This document shows positions 35,054 through 44,669 of a stretch of 64,000 nucleotides of DNA, piece by piece; the stretch's first letter is position 1, and every line of letters begins with the position of its first letter. A program made the translations under genes and the position numbers. Source of the stretch: Cohnella baijiui (GTDB lineage Bacteria > Bacillota > Bacilli > Paenibacillales > Paenibacillaceae); contig NZ_JAJFOW010000023.1 of NCBI RefSeq assembly GCF_020731285.1, positions 39,511 to 103,510 on the forward strand, written 5' to 3'. The notes under the pieces were generated by a model. It was not told the DNA's origin and ran no database searches. It was given only the letters and a program-made list of their open reading frames with translations.

Positions 35054-36097
35054 ATGAAAAGCTTGCGCGAAGAAGCGGCGCGGCTGCGTCAAGACATCGA
35101 GAACGAGCAGCGGGACAAACTGAAGATTGCCTTGTTCGGCCAACCGGGCGCCGGCAAGTCGTCGCTCATCAATCAGATCGTCGGGCGACCGGTGGCGAAA
35201 ACGGGAGCGACGACGGACATGACGACGGAAGCCCAGCTCATCGCGCACGACGAGCTGCTGCTCGTCGACCTGCCGGGGTACGGCACGACGCGCTTTCCGC
35301 CGAACGAGTGGATGGAGCGGTTCCGGCCGGAGGAGCTCGATCTGTTCCTTTGCGTCTTCTCGGGCAAGTTCCACGAGGCGGACTCGACATTTTTCAAGGA
35401 GCTGCGGGAGCAAGGCCGGGTGTGCCTGTTCGTGCGCAACAAGCTGGACGATCTATGGGAGGACGGCAAAACGCGGGAGGAGCTCGAAGCCGAGATCTCG
35501 GCGGACGTACGCCGGCAGGTCGGCTCCGACGAGCCGGTCCGCTTCGTCAGTTGCCGGACGTGCGAAGGATTGGCCGAGCTGGTGGATGCCATTTACGCGG
35601 CGCTCGACCCGGCCAAGCGCGACAAGTACGCGCGTTCGGCGAAGGCTTACAGCATGGCCCATCTCCAGGCGAAGCGCGAAGCCTGCGAAAAAGCCGTGTA
35701 CAAATACGCCGGACTGGCCGCGGCGAACGGCCTGAATCCGATCCCCGGGGTGAACGTCGGCGTCGACATCTCCATCATGCTCAAGCTGTTCGCGGACGTT
35801 CGCAGCGCCTACGGCCTGACCGACGAGAAGGTGAACAAGCTGATCCCCTCGCTGCTGCCGCTCGGCAAGCGGGTGCTCGACTATTCGACGAAGGAAGGGA
35901 TCACGCTCCTGCTCAAGCGGTTCGTGGGCAAGGGGGCGTCCGTCCAGGTCGGGCGCTTCGTACCGATCATCGGTCAGGCGGTCGCGGCGGCCGCCGGATT
36001 CGGCCTCACGCTGGCGGCCGGCAAATCCTACCTGAACGACTGCCATCAGCTGGCGGAGGGCATCCTGGCCGCCGAGCTCGGCCTCGCGGAGGCATGA
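35054..36097 (+). CDS. Dynamin/IRG-like GTPase with C-terminal DUF697-like domain
   Basis: A 347-residue protein. GTPase motifs are in order: GQPGAGKSSL (P-loop, about 33-42), TTDMTTEA (switch I), DLPGYGTTR (G3, about 75-83) and RNKLDD (G4-like). After about residue 190 a helical domain with GLAAANGLNPIPGVNVGVDI and FVPIIGQAVAAAAGFGLTLA follows, hydrophobic and Gly/Ala-rich as in DUF697/YcjF-type proteins that associate with membranes. ATG 35054 has GGGGTGCGGGG upstream. Its stop overlaps the start of the second GTPase gene. Role unknown; membrane remodelling or stress is possible. Confidence 0.8.
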   Translation: MKSLREEAARLRQDIENEQRDKLKIALFGQPGAGKSSLINQIVGRPVAKTGATTDMTTEAQLIAHDELLLVDLPGYGTTRFPPNEWMERFRPEELDLFLCVFSGKFHEADSTFFKELREQGRVCLFVRNKLDDLWEDGKTREELEAEISADVRRQVGSDEPVRFVSCRTCEGLAELVDAIYAALDPAKRDKYARSAKAYSMAHLQAKREACEKAVYKYAGLAAANGLNPIPGVNVGVDISIMLKLFADVRSAYGLTDEKVNKLIPSLLPLGKRVLDYSTKEGITLLLKRFVGKGASVQVGRFVPIIGQAVAAAAGFGLTLAAGKSYLNDCHQLAEGILAAELGLAEA

Positions 36098-36705
36098 GCC
36101 GGCGCGGAGCGGATTCCGGGGCCGAGGCGCGGCTTCGGGCGATCTTCGCGCGGCTGCGGTCGGAGCTGCTCGCCGCCCACCGCGCGCACCGCAAGGTCGC
36201 CCTGCTCGGCCAGCCCGGCGGCGGCAAGTCGACGCTGCTCGACCTCGTCACGGACCGCGGCTGCGTCCCGAGGCCGGTCATCGGCCAACGGACGGACGCG
36301 TTCGAATGGAGCCGTTGGGAGGATGGGCCGCAGAGGCCGCCCGTCTTGCGCTACCGCGATTTCGCCTTCGTGGACGCCCCGGGTTACGACACGCTCGCCC
36401 ATCCGGCAGAGGTGTTCGCGGAGGCGTTCCCGTTCGACGTCTTCGATCGGATCCTCCTCGTGCTGGGCGGCAAAGTTCGCGCCGCCGACGATCGGATCTG
36501 GCGCGCGCTCCGGCAGCGGTCGCTGACCGCGAGGACGCTCGTCGCCCGCGGCTTCGCCGAGAGCCTGACCGAGGAGGAGCGGGCGGCTGTAAGCGCGGAG
36601 CTGTCCGGCCGGTTCGACGGCCGGTTCGTCCTGTTCAGCAACCGGGAGCGGACCGGACTCGCGGAGATCGGGCGGTTCGTCGGCTTGGCGGGAGATGATC
36701 GCTAG
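36094..36705 (+). CDS. Short GTPase, partner of the preceding gene product
   Basis: A 203-residue P-loop GTPase starting within the stop of the previous gene (ATGA). P-loop GQPGGGKSTL (about 39-48), switch region GQRTDAFEW, G3 DAPGYDTLAH (about 93-102), and a C-terminal helical end. It resembles the N-terminal GTPase half of its neighbour but lacks the DUF697-like tail, and the G4 NKxD is degenerate (ARGFAES in the usual place). This suggests duplication followed by specialisation, with the pair possibly acting as a heterodimer. Confidence 0.75.
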   Translation: MSRRGADSGAEARLRAIFARLRSELLAAHRAHRKVALLGQPGGGKSTLLDLVTDRGCVPRPVIGQRTDAFEWSRWEDGPQRPPVLRYRDFAFVDAPGYDTLAHPAEVFAEAFPFDVFDRILLVLGGKVRAADDRIWRALRQRSLTARTLVARGFAESLTEEERAAVSAELSGRFDGRFVLFSNRERTGLAEIGRFVGLAGDDR

Positions 36706-36724
36706 CCGGCGCCATACAGGACAA

Positions 36725-36756
36725 CAAGCCCTTGGCCTGCGGAGGCCAAGGGCTTG
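36725..36756. terminator. Bidirectional hairpin between GTPase and helicase genes
   Basis: CAAGCCCTTGGCC and GGCCAAGGGCTTG pair perfectly around TGCGGA. No strong T tract on either side, but it lies in the gap between convergent genes. Confidence 0.6.
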
Positions 36757-36806
36757 ATTGCGTTGCGGTGGCGTACGGGTCCGGACGAGGAAGGACGCTT
36801 ATCCGC

Positions 36807-39800
36807 TTATCCGATCGACAGGAGCTCGCGGATTTCTTGCTCGGTCAGGGCGGACAGCGCCTCCTGGCCGGGCTGGACGACCTCGTCGATCAGATTTTTT
36901 TTGCGCTGCTGCAGCTCGTGCATCTTTTCCTCCACCGTGCCTTGCGCCACGAGCCGGATGACCTGGACGACGCGGCGCTGACCGATCCGGTGCACGCGGT
37001 CCGCGGCCTGCTGCTCCACGGCCGGATTCCACCAGAGGTCGTAGAGGATGACGGTGTCCGCGCCCGTCAGGTTCAAGCCGGTCCCGCCGGCTTTGAGCGA
37101 AGCGAGGAAGAGCTCCCGCTCGCCCGCGTTGAACCGGTCGCACAGCAGGGTCCGTTCGGCGGCCGGCGTCTGCCCGTCCAGGTAAAAGAGCGGGATGCCC
37201 CGCTCGCCCAGCGCCCGGCGGATGAGGCCGAGCATCTCGGTGAATTGCGAAAAGACGAGCGCCCGTCTGCCCGCGCGCCGGCACTCCTCGAGGATGTCCA
37301 GAAGCAGCTCGAACTTGGCCGAGCCGCCGGCGTAGTCTTCCACAAACAGGGCGGGGTGGCAGCACAGCTGCCGCAATCGCGTCAAGCCTGCCAGGATGCG
37401 GATGCGGTTCTGATGGAACGTCTCGCGGTCCAGGTGCTTCAGCGCTTCGTTTTTCAACTTGGCCAGGTAAGCGGCGTAGAGCTTTTTCTGCTCGGGCAGC
37501 AGTTCGGACGTCTGGATCGACTCGATCTTCTCCGGCAGCTCCCGCAGCACGTCGGCTTTGACCCGGCGAAGGACGAACGGACGGATCCGCTCCGCCACCG
37601 ACGCCCGCGACATCTCGGCGAACGCACGCCGGCCCGGCAGGAGCGTCGGGAAGACGGCGCCGAAGATGGCGTGAAGCTCCTCCAGCGCGTTCTCGATCGG
37701 CGTGCCGGTGAGGGCGAAGCGATGCCGCGCCCGGATGCGCTTGACCGCTTGCGCCGTCTGGGTCGCCTCGTTTTTGATCGCCTGCGCTTCGTCCAGCAAG
37801 AGGGTATGCCAATCGACCGCCGCGTAGCGGCCGATATCGCGGCGGAGCAACGGATACGACGCGATCACGACGTCGGCGCCGGACAAGTCGCGCAGCGCCG
37901 CTTCCCGTTCCTTGCGGCTGCCGTCCGCGACGACGACGCGCACGCCGGGGGCGAACTTGGCCAGCTCGCTCCGCCAGTTGTACATGAGCGACGCCGGGCA
38001 GACGACGAGCGCCGGCGTGCCGCGCTCGCGGATTTCGGCGAGGACCGAGACGAGGAAGGCGATGCTCTGCACCGTCTTGCCGAGTCCCATGTCGTCGGCG
38101 AGGATGCCGCCGAAGCGGTAGCCGGCGAGCGTCTTCATCCACTGGTAGCCGTACGTCTGATAATCCCGCAGGACGGCGTTCAGCCCCTCGGGCGCGGGAA
38201 CGTCCGCTTGATCCGGGCGGCGGACGTTCGAGAGGAGCTGCCTCAGCGACCGTCCGAGCTTGACGGAGGATCCGTAGTCGTCCGAGTCCGCCAAGCCCAG
38301 CGCGCGCGCGGCCGGAAGGCGAAGCTGCGACTCCTTCCACTCGGCGCTGCGGATGCCGACGCTATCCAGCAGGCGGCCGATTTCGGCGAAGTCCCGGCGC
38401 CGCAGCGGCACCAAGGCGCCGCTGGCGAGGCGGTGATACTTCCGCTTGTGCTCGAGCGATTGGAGGAGCGACCGGATCTCCGACTCCGGAATGCCGGCCA
38501 TCTCGAACTTGAAGTCGAGCCAGTCGGTCCGCTCGTCCACGTCGACCTTCACCTTCACGGGCGCGTTGCCCTGGAACAGCCGGACTTTGACGGCCGATGT
38601 CGCGTAAACCGTGAGCAGCGGCTCGAGCTGCGGGACGATCTCGTACAGGAACGCAAACTCGCCGTCCTCGTCGCCTCCCATGACGTAGCCCGCCTCCGTT
38701 TTCGCGAAGGCGCTGCTCTCCATCAGCTCCAGAATCCGCCGCTCTCGTTCCCCGTCCCGCACGAGAATCCGGTGCGAGCCTCGCTCCGCGTCGGCAGGCT
38801 CGAGCGGGTTGACGACGAGATCGCCGTAGTGAAACTCCAGCCCCGCGAGCAGCCGGTCCCGGACCCGGTCCAGGTACAGATGCGCCTTCAGCGGCGCCTG
38901 CACGAGGCGTTCGGACACGGCCTCGGCGACGACGACGCGGCCGAGGCGCATGAGGCCGGGCACGACGCGGTTCATGAACGCCTCCATCCGTTCTTCCGGG
39001 ATGCGGACGCCAGGCGTCCCGGCGCTGCCGAGCATGCGCTGCAGCTCGAGAAGGCGAACGCAAGCGGCAGGCTCCATCCGGTGCACGCGGCCTTCCGCAA
39101 GTACGGCGCCGTACGCTTCCAGGATGACGGCTTCGCTCAGCCCCTCGGTCTCCAGCCGGAAGCCGTCGTCCTCCTCCGCGCGATCGAAGGAGAAACGCAG
39201 CGGGAGCGGCTCGTCCGAAGTACGGAAGCCGTCGAAGCTCCGCTCTCCCTGCACGGTCTGAACGAGCGGGGCGCGCTCGAGAAGCGGGATCAGGTCCGGC
39301 CAAGCGGCGGGAGGCACGAGCAGCAGCCGGTCGCCTCCGCGGCTGGCCGCGCCCTGTGCATATAGACTCGCCGTCTCCCGGTACAGCGCTTCGTCGCGAA
39401 CGAGCTGCGCGAGCCGCCGCAGCACATCATCGTCTTCCCGGCCGAAGCGGTGCAGCTCCGGATCGTAGGCGAACAGCTTGGTGAACGGATAGCACTTGGC
39501 GCGATCCAGGCAGGTCAGGAAGTCGCGGATGCGCGGAACGGCGAACGTTCGCTTCGGACCGGCCTTGAGCTCGATCCCGATCAGCGCGCGGCCGTCGGCA
39601 TATCGGTACGGCTTGCACGCGATCTCGAGAATGAGCGGCGTCCGCGCGTCGAACAGCCGGCGTCCTCCGCTCGGGGAAGCGGGCTTGTCCTCGAACAGCC
39701 GCAGCACGTCTTCGGCGGACGCTTCGCGAGCCGATCCGCCCGGCGTCATGGCGTCGTCCGCCGCGAAGGCGGCCTGCGCCGCCGGACGGCGGGCGGCGGA

Positions 39801-40109
39801 CGGGGAGCGGCGGGCGTACTCCCGGTCCCATACTTCCAGCAGCACGGCCGCGATATGGTTGCATGCTTTGTCGTAGGAAGCGAGCGAGGGGCAGGTGCAC
39901 CGCGCGGCGATGTCGCCCGCCCCGGAGATGCCGGCCTTCACCTCGTAGCTGCCGTTGCCGCTGCCCCTGACCGTCGCTTCGTAGCGGCCGGCTTCCGCGT
40001 CGTAGCGGGTGAAGGCCACTCTGCCCGCGCGCGCGTAGGCTTCGCCGCTTTCGAAGGCGATGCGTCCGCAGAGCGACTTGATCGCCTGGCGGTTAAACGG
40101 GGCGCTCAT
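36807..40109 (-). CDS. SWIM-domain SNF2-family helicase
   Basis: A 1100-residue DNA/nucleic-acid translocase. An N-terminal SWIM zinc finger (CTCPSL...CNHIAAVLL, about 71-88) is followed by an undefined region of about 550 residues, then the two-lobed SNF2 motor: LADDMGLGKTVQSIAF (Walker A, about 666-681), DEAQAIKNEATQTAQ (motif II, about 771) and, in lobe 2, LVFSQFTEML and QAADRVHRIGQ (motif VI). This is the standard bacterial HepA-like SWIM/SNF2 architecture. It is monocistronic here, convergent with the GTPase genes. It may remodel or displace proteins from DNA or stalled RNA polymerase. Confidence 0.9.
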   Translation of the reverse strand: MSAPFNRQAIKSLCGRIAFESGEAYARAGRVAFTRYDAEAGRYEATVRGSGNGSYEVKAGISGAGDIAARCTCPSLASYDKACNHIAAVLLEVWDREYARRSPSAARRPAAQAAFAADDAMTPGGSAREASAEDVLRLFEDKPASPSGGRRLFDARTPLILEIACKPYRYADGRALIGIELKAGPKRTFAVPRIRDFLTCLDRAKCYPFTKLFAYDPELHRFGREDDDVLRRLAQLVRDEALYRETASLYAQGAASRGGDRLLLVPPAAWPDLIPLLERAPLVQTVQGERSFDGFRTSDEPLPLRFSFDRAEEDDGFRLETEGLSEAVILEAYGAVLAEGRVHRMEPAACVRLLELQRMLGSAGTPGVRIPEERMEAFMNRVVPGLMRLGRVVVAEAVSERLVQAPLKAHLYLDRVRDRLLAGLEFHYGDLVVNPLEPADAERGSHRILVRDGERERRILELMESSAFAKTEAGYVMGGDEDGEFAFLYEIVPQLEPLLTVYATSAVKVRLFQGNAPVKVKVDVDERTDWLDFKFEMAGIPESEIRSLLQSLEHKRKYHRLASGALVPLRRRDFAEIGRLLDSVGIRSAEWKESQLRLPAARALGLADSDDYGSSVKLGRSLRQLLSNVRRPDQADVPAPEGLNAVLRDYQTYGYQWMKTLAGYRFGGILADDMGLGKTVQSIAFLVSVLAEIRERGTPALVVCPASLMYNWRSELAKFAPGVRVVVADGSRKEREAALRDLSGADVVIASYPLLRRDIGRYAAVDWHTLLLDEAQAIKNEATQTAQAVKRIRARHRFALTGTPIENALEELHAIFGAVFPTLLPGRRAFAEMSRASVAERIRPFVLRRVKADVLRELPEKIESIQTSELLPEQKKLYAAYLAKLKNEALKHLDRETFHQNRIRILAGLTRLRQLCCHPALFVEDYAGGSAKFELLLDILEECRRAGRRALVFSQFTEMLGLIRRALGERGIPLFYLDGQTPAAERTLLCDRFNAGERELFLASLKAGGTGLNLTGADTVILYDLWWNPAVEQQAADRVHRIGQRRVVQVIRLVAQGTVEEKMHELQQRKKNLIDEVVQPGQEALSALTEQEIRELLSIG

Positions 40110-40192
40110 CGGATGGTTTCCTCCTTTCGGACGGGATCAAACGTTCCGGCAGATACGCACCATCATACCAGAAATTCGCCCCCGCTTGAAAC

Positions 40193-41830
40193 CTAACCGC
40201 CGTTCCGTTCCGCCTCCGCCAGCTTTTTCCGGTAATCGTTGGGCGACATCTGCTCCACCTTCTTGAATACGCGGCTGAAGTACTTTTCATCCTGATAGCC
40301 GACCATCAGCGCGATTTGCGCGATTTTGAGATGCGGGCTCGCGAGCAGCGTCTTGGCCTTATCCATGCGAACCCGGCTCGTGAAGTCCCCGATCGTCTCC
40401 CCGAACTCCTGCTTGAATCTGCGGGAGATGTATTCCCGGTTCAAGTGGAATTTCGAGGAGATGTCCTGCAGCGTGATCTCCTTCATGTAATGGAGCTCGA
40501 GATACCGCGCGATCTCTCGCATGGGGCTGCCGCCGGGCGCTTGCAGGGACGCCATGATCTGCGCCAGCTCGATCAATTGGCCGATCAGCCGCTCCTGCAG
40601 CACCGGGAGCGAAAACCGCCCGCGCTCGTCGAGCGGCAGGACGAACGGACCGTTTTCGGCCGGCATGCGGGGCGCTTCCCGGCATTCCTGAAAAAAATCC
40701 TCGATCCAGCCCGCTCTGGCTACGGTATATTCGTCCCACCACCATTTGAGCTGCTCCATCGTAATCCGCTCCATGGCGGAGACGGTCTCGCCCCATTCGC
40801 CGACGCTTTGGCGAATTTGGCCGGCATGGCCGCTGCGCACGGCCAACCGGATCTTTTCCTCGAACTTGCCGAAGCGAAGCGTGCCGACGGAAGGCGCGTC
40901 GGGTTGGTATTCGTGGATCGGCGACGACGATTCCAGGAGATTGCGCCGGTTCAGCGCGCCCAGCGCCTGGACGTAAGCTTGATGGAGTCCGGCGGGAAAG
41001 GGGCGGGGCTGGCTGACGCCGAACTCCGCCTGCACTTGGAGCGTCTGGCCGATCCCATCCGCGATCTTCCGAAGCCAGGCCGCCGTCCTGTCCGGTTCGT
41101 CCCAGATCAGGAGGACGATCTCGTAGGGGCTGTTCCAATTGCGGAAAGCGGTCCCTTGTCCGGAAGGGTGCAGGAAGTCGTTGCAGATGTTCAGCAGCGA
41201 GAAAAAGAGCAGATCCGGATTCGGCGCATATTTGCGCAGATGATGTTCGGGCAGCGACTTCAGGTCGAAAGCCGCCACTTGGCAGGTCCGAATGTCCGCC
41301 AGCGCAGAGAACTCCCGGAGATAGTGCTCCCCCGGGGCAGGGGCTCTGCCGTAAGACGTTTCAGCCAGCAGCCGCGACAGCAGCTTGTCGCGGTACATCG
41401 GCTTGAGCTCGTTGACCTCCATGCTTTTTGCCTGCAGCTGCCTTTTGCCCCGCTCGGTCTCCTGCCAGCTGGCGGCCGCTTTGCTCACCGCGTCCAGCAG
41501 CTGCTTGCGGTCGATCGGCTTCAGGAGGTAGTCGATGCCGCCGTATTTGACGGTATGGCGCACGAATTCGAAGTCGTTGAAGCCGCTGATGACGATCTTC
41601 TTGCAGTCCGCCGCATGCTTCTCCATCCATGCCATCAATTCGATGCCCGAGGCGAGCGGCATCATGATATCCGTCACGACAAGCTGCGGACGCCGCTCCT
41701 CAATGAGGCGGACGGCCTCCGCACCGTCCTCCGCCTCGATCACCTCCCGGAACCCCAACTCCCGCCAGTCGATCAGCTTGCGTACGGCCGATCGGACATG
41801 CTTTTCATCGTCGACGATCAAGGCTCTCAT
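40193..41830 (-). CDS. Response regulator with AraC-type DNA-binding domain, YesN type
   Basis: A 545-residue regulator. Receiver domain 1-125 with DDE at 7-9, phosphoacceptor Asp54 in VTDIMMP and Lys104 in LLKPID. A long middle region, then two HTH motifs: DISSKFHLNREYISRRF, then KIAQIALMVGYQDEKYFSRV and FKKVEQMSPNDYR. The ATG at 41830 overlaps the stop of the kinase gene (ATGA), so translation is coupled. It is divergent from the importer genes at 43788-46908, its likely targets. Confidence 0.95.
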   Translation of the reverse strand: MRALIVDDEKHVRSAVRKLIDWRELGFREVIEAEDGAEAVRLIEERRPQLVVTDIMMPLASGIELMAWMEKHAADCKKIVISGFNDFEFVRHTVKYGGIDYLLKPIDRKQLLDAVSKAAASWQETERGKRQLQAKSMEVNELKPMYRDKLLSRLLAETSYGRAPAPGEHYLREFSALADIRTCQVAAFDLKSLPEHHLRKYAPNPDLLFFSLLNICNDFLHPSGQGTAFRNWNSPYEIVLLIWDEPDRTAAWLRKIADGIGQTLQVQAEFGVSQPRPFPAGLHQAYVQALGALNRRNLLESSSPIHEYQPDAPSVGTLRFGKFEEKIRLAVRSGHAGQIRQSVGEWGETVSAMERITMEQLKWWWDEYTVARAGWIEDFFQECREAPRMPAENGPFVLPLDERGRFSLPVLQERLIGQLIELAQIMASLQAPGGSPMREIARYLELHYMKEITLQDISSKFHLNREYISRRFKQEFGETIGDFTSRVRMDKAKTLLASPHLKIAQIALMVGYQDEKYFSRVFKKVEQMSPNDYRKKLAEAERNGG

Positions 41831-43626
41831 CCCGCGATCTCCTCCCGCTGCGTGACCGGCAAGGTCATCGTAATCCGCAGCCCTTGGGGGCTGCGGCCTT
41901 CCAGGCGCAGTTCCGCCCGCTCCCCGCAATAGAGCCGGAGGCGGAACATGACGTTCAACAGTCCGATCCGGTCCCCGCCGGCGCCCGGCTCCTGCCGCCG
42001 ATCGGACAACGCTTGACGGATGGCGGCCAGCCCGTCCTCGGGGATGCCCCTCCCGTTGTCCTCGATCACGATATGCAGCTCGTCTCCCCGCAGCCGCGTC
42101 CCGATTCGCAATACGCCGACGCGCTGCGACTGGTGGAAGCCGTGCTTGAAGTAGTTTTCTACGAGCGGCTGAACGGTCATCTTCGGGATCGGAACCGCGC
42201 CCGCCCGTTCGTCCAACGCGTATTCGACCTTCAGCTTGTCCCCGAAGCGTTGGCGCTGCAGCAGCAAGTAGTGGTCCACGTAATCCAACTCTTGGGACAA
42301 AGGCACGACCGTATCCTTCATGTTCATGCTGTAGTGCATCATCTGCCCCAGGGAGGAGACGAGTTCGTATACCTCGGGGGCATCGTGTTCGAGAGCGGAT
42401 GTGCCGATGGATTGCAGCGCGTTGTTGATGAAGTGCGGATTGATCTGCGCCTGCAGCATCTTGAGCTGATTCGTCTGATTGGCCAGCTTGAGCTTGTATT
42501 CCTGGATGATCAGATCGTTGATCGTATGCATCATCGTCTGGAAACGCTTGGCCAGTTGACCGAACTCGTCCTGCCGGGAGACGTCGATCGGCTCCTCCAA
42601 CTGACCCGTCTGAATTTTGTTGATGCTGCGAATGAGCTTCTTGATCGGATGCGTGAACCGGATGGAGACGAAAAGCACCGCCGCCGTCGCGACGGAGAGG
42701 GACAGCACCGCGATGCCCGTATTGATCAAGGTCAGCTTGCGGGCATGGGCGTACAGATAGGGATTGGGAATCCGCTTGACGATCGTCCAATGCAGATCGG
42801 CCATCTCGACTCTGTCGTACAGGATGATGCCGTTATAGCCGGTCGCCTTGCGATCGAGGCTGCCTGCCGCGCCGGGGGCGCCAAGAATGGACCGAACCCA
42901 GGATTGGCGCGGATCCTTGCCGATCGCCGCCGCGTCCGACGCATAGACGACGACCCCCGCGTCATCGAGGATGTAGAGGTCTTCGTGATTCGGGTCGTAG
43001 AGCTGCGCGGACAGCTTCTGCAACGCGGCGACCTTGACGTCGATGGCCAGGAAGCCGATGCGTTCGTTCGTCGGCACGCGGTAGAGCGGACGGTAGACGG
43101 AGAAAACTAGTTCCGGCTTGCTGGCCGGAAAGAACCGGACCCCGTAGCTGGTGCTCCAATGCGTCGCGACCGTTCGGGATGCATAGGGGGCGATATCGGC
43201 GGTCTCTTTGGCCAGCTCATTCGTCTCCCCGCTCTTGAAGTTCCCCTGGTACATCAAATAGCCGATCTGGTCCTTGTCCAGATAGAGCAGGACTTGGTAG
43301 ATCTTGTCGGCGGCTTGGGAGACCAGCTGGAGGGCGGTATAGACATTGGAGCGGTCTTTGTTGTCGGCGACGCCGTTCGCCAGGATGCCGGCCAGATTCG
43401 TATTCGAATAGAGAATGAGCGAGGCGTTGTTCACGGCGGTCAGGAAGTTGTAGAGGTTGGTCTTGCCTTCGGCGAGGAGCCGCGTATTCTCCGCGATCGC
43501 GCGGTCGCGGACGGATTCTTTGGTATAGAGGTACGTGACGAAGATCGAAGCGGCGATCGGGATGACGATGGAGAGGAGCATCAGAGAGATCAGCTTGTAG
43601 CGCACGCTTGTCCGCAGTCGGGTCAT
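41827..43626 (-). CDS. Sensor histidine kinase, YesM type
   Basis: A 599-residue membrane kinase. Spans at about 11-34 (LISLMLLSIVIPIAASIFVT) and 300-322, enclosing an extracellular Cache-like sensor; HAMP about 325-375; His_kinase motif QAQINPHFINNALQSIG with His398; N box VQPLVENYFKHGF (485-497) and G1 box IEDNGRGIPE. GGAAGGAG lies 9 bases before the ATG. It partners the downstream YesN-type regulator and would detect a carbohydrate outside the cell. Confidence 0.95.
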   Translation of the reverse strand: MTRLRTSVRYKLISLMLLSIVIPIAASIFVTYLYTKESVRDRAIAENTRLLAEGKTNLYNFLTAVNNASLILYSNTNLAGILANGVADNKDRSNVYTALQLVSQAADKIYQVLLYLDKDQIGYLMYQGNFKSGETNELAKETADIAPYASRTVATHWSTSYGVRFFPASKPELVFSVYRPLYRVPTNERIGFLAIDVKVAALQKLSAQLYDPNHEDLYILDDAGVVVYASDAAAIGKDPRQSWVRSILGAPGAAGSLDRKATGYNGIILYDRVEMADLHWTIVKRIPNPYLYAHARKLTLINTGIAVLSLSVATAAVLFVSIRFTHPIKKLIRSINKIQTGQLEEPIDVSRQDEFGQLAKRFQTMMHTINDLIIQEYKLKLANQTNQLKMLQAQINPHFINNALQSIGTSALEHDAPEVYELVSSLGQMMHYSMNMKDTVVPLSQELDYVDHYLLLQRQRFGDKLKVEYALDERAGAVPIPKMTVQPLVENYFKHGFHQSQRVGVLRIGTRLRGDELHIVIEDNGRGIPEDGLAAIRQALSDRRQEPGAGGDRIGLLNVMFRLRLYCGERAELRLEGRSPQGLRITMTLPVTQREEIAG

Positions 43627-43686
43627 GCCGTATGCTCCTTCCTCTTGGTGTAAACGCCTTCATTCTAGCACCGTCTAGTCAATATC

Positions 43687-43715
43687 GTCCACCTATCCGC
43701 TCAAATTCCTGAGTG
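43687..43715 (+). promoter_or_regulatory. 29-bp direct repeat upstream of the permease gene (copy 1)
   Basis: The site begins GTCCACCTATCCGCTCAA and ends CTGAGTG; 23 of 29 bases match copy 2 at 45522-45550. It lies in the region between the divergent kinase and permease genes and probably binds the YesN-type regulator. Confidence 0.6.
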
Positions 43716-43787
43716 GGAAATCGGGGGCATGGCCGATACACTGGACCTAAAGTCGCTTGATCACATCACGATTAGGGGGAACCTGTT

Positions 43788-44669
43788 ATGAGAAGGTGGT
43801 TGACCTCTCAGCCCATGCAGCAGACGGTATTCGTCGGTCCCGCTCTGCTGGCGTACGCCATCGTCATGGTGCTGCCGTTCCTGCTCGGCCTGTATTATTC
43901 GTTCACCAACTGGAACGGCGTCGCGAGCCATATCGATTGGGTTGGGCTGCGCAACTACAAGACGATTCTGACCGACGATCCCGACTTCGGCCGCTCCCTG
44001 TGGTTCACGGCGAAGTTTACGGTCGCCGTCGTCCTGATCAGCAATTTGCTCGGCTTCCTGATCGCCTACCTGCTGTCGAAGCCGCTCAAATCCCGCAACT
44101 GGCTGCGCACGCTGTTCTTCATGCCGAACGTGCTCGGCGGCCTGCTCCTCGGCTTTATTTGGCGGTTCATTTTCACCCAGAGCTTCCCGGCGCTCGGACA
44201 AGCCACCGGCTTCGGCTTTTTCAATCTCTCCTGGCTCGGCACGGAGTCGACGGGATTCTGGGGACTTGTCATCGTGAGCGTCTGGCAAGGCGCGGGCTAC
44301 CTGATGGTCATCTACATCGCCGGACTGACCAACGTGCCGAGCGATATGCTCGAAGCCGCGGCGATCGACGGTGCTTCCGGGATGCAGATTTTGCGGAACA
44401 TCGTGCTCCCGCTCATCATGCCGGCGGTGACCGTTTGCCTGTTTCTCAGCATCTCCTGGACGTTCAAGTCGTTCGATCTGAACTATTCCCTCACGCAGGG
44501 CGGTCCCTATGGCACGACCGAGTCGGTCGCCATGGACATCTATTACGAGGCGTTCAAGAACAACCGGTACGGGCTCGGCACGGCCAAGGCGTTCGTCTTT
44601 TTCGTGGTCGTCGCGGTCATCACGCTGGTCCAAGTCTCGATCACGAAGAAGCGGGAGGTGGAAATGTAA
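43788..44669 (+). CDS. Sugar ABC transporter permease, MsmF/UgpA type
   Basis: A 293-residue permease with six spans. FVGPALLAYAIVMVLPFLLG is the first span, LYYSFTNWNG the following loop, and EAAAIDGASGMQILRNI (about 195) the ATPase-contact loop. The family is the smaller oligosaccharide group, distinct from the LplB types earlier in the window. AGGGGG lies 7 bases before the ATG. Its stop overlaps the start of the next gene (TAATG). Confidence 0.95.
   Translation: MRRWLTSQPMQQTVFVGPALLAYAIVMVLPFLLGLYYSFTNWNGVASHIDWVGLRNYKTILTDDPDFGRSLWFTAKFTVAVVLISNLLGFLIAYLLSKPLKSRNWLRTLFFMPNVLGGLLLGFIWRFIFTQSFPALGQATGFGFFNLSWLGTESTGFWGLVIVSVWQGAGYLMVIYIAGLTNVPSDMLEAAAIDGASGMQILRNIVLPLIMPAVTVCLFLSISWTFKSFDLNYSLTQGGPYGTTESVAMDIYYEAFKNNRYGLGTAKAFVFFVVVAVITLVQVSITKKREVEM

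Noticed and set aside
36732..39365. An 877-codon plus-strand frame
   Set aside because: It lies opposite the SNF2 helicase gene and has the Arg/Gln/Leu-rich composition of a shadow frame in GC-rich coding DNA; no ribosome binding site.
40193..42790. A continuous 865-codon minus-strand frame
   Set aside because: The real regulator starts at the ATG at 41830; the upstream 320 codons are an antisense-free but wrong frame inside the overlapping kinase gene, without protein-like composition.
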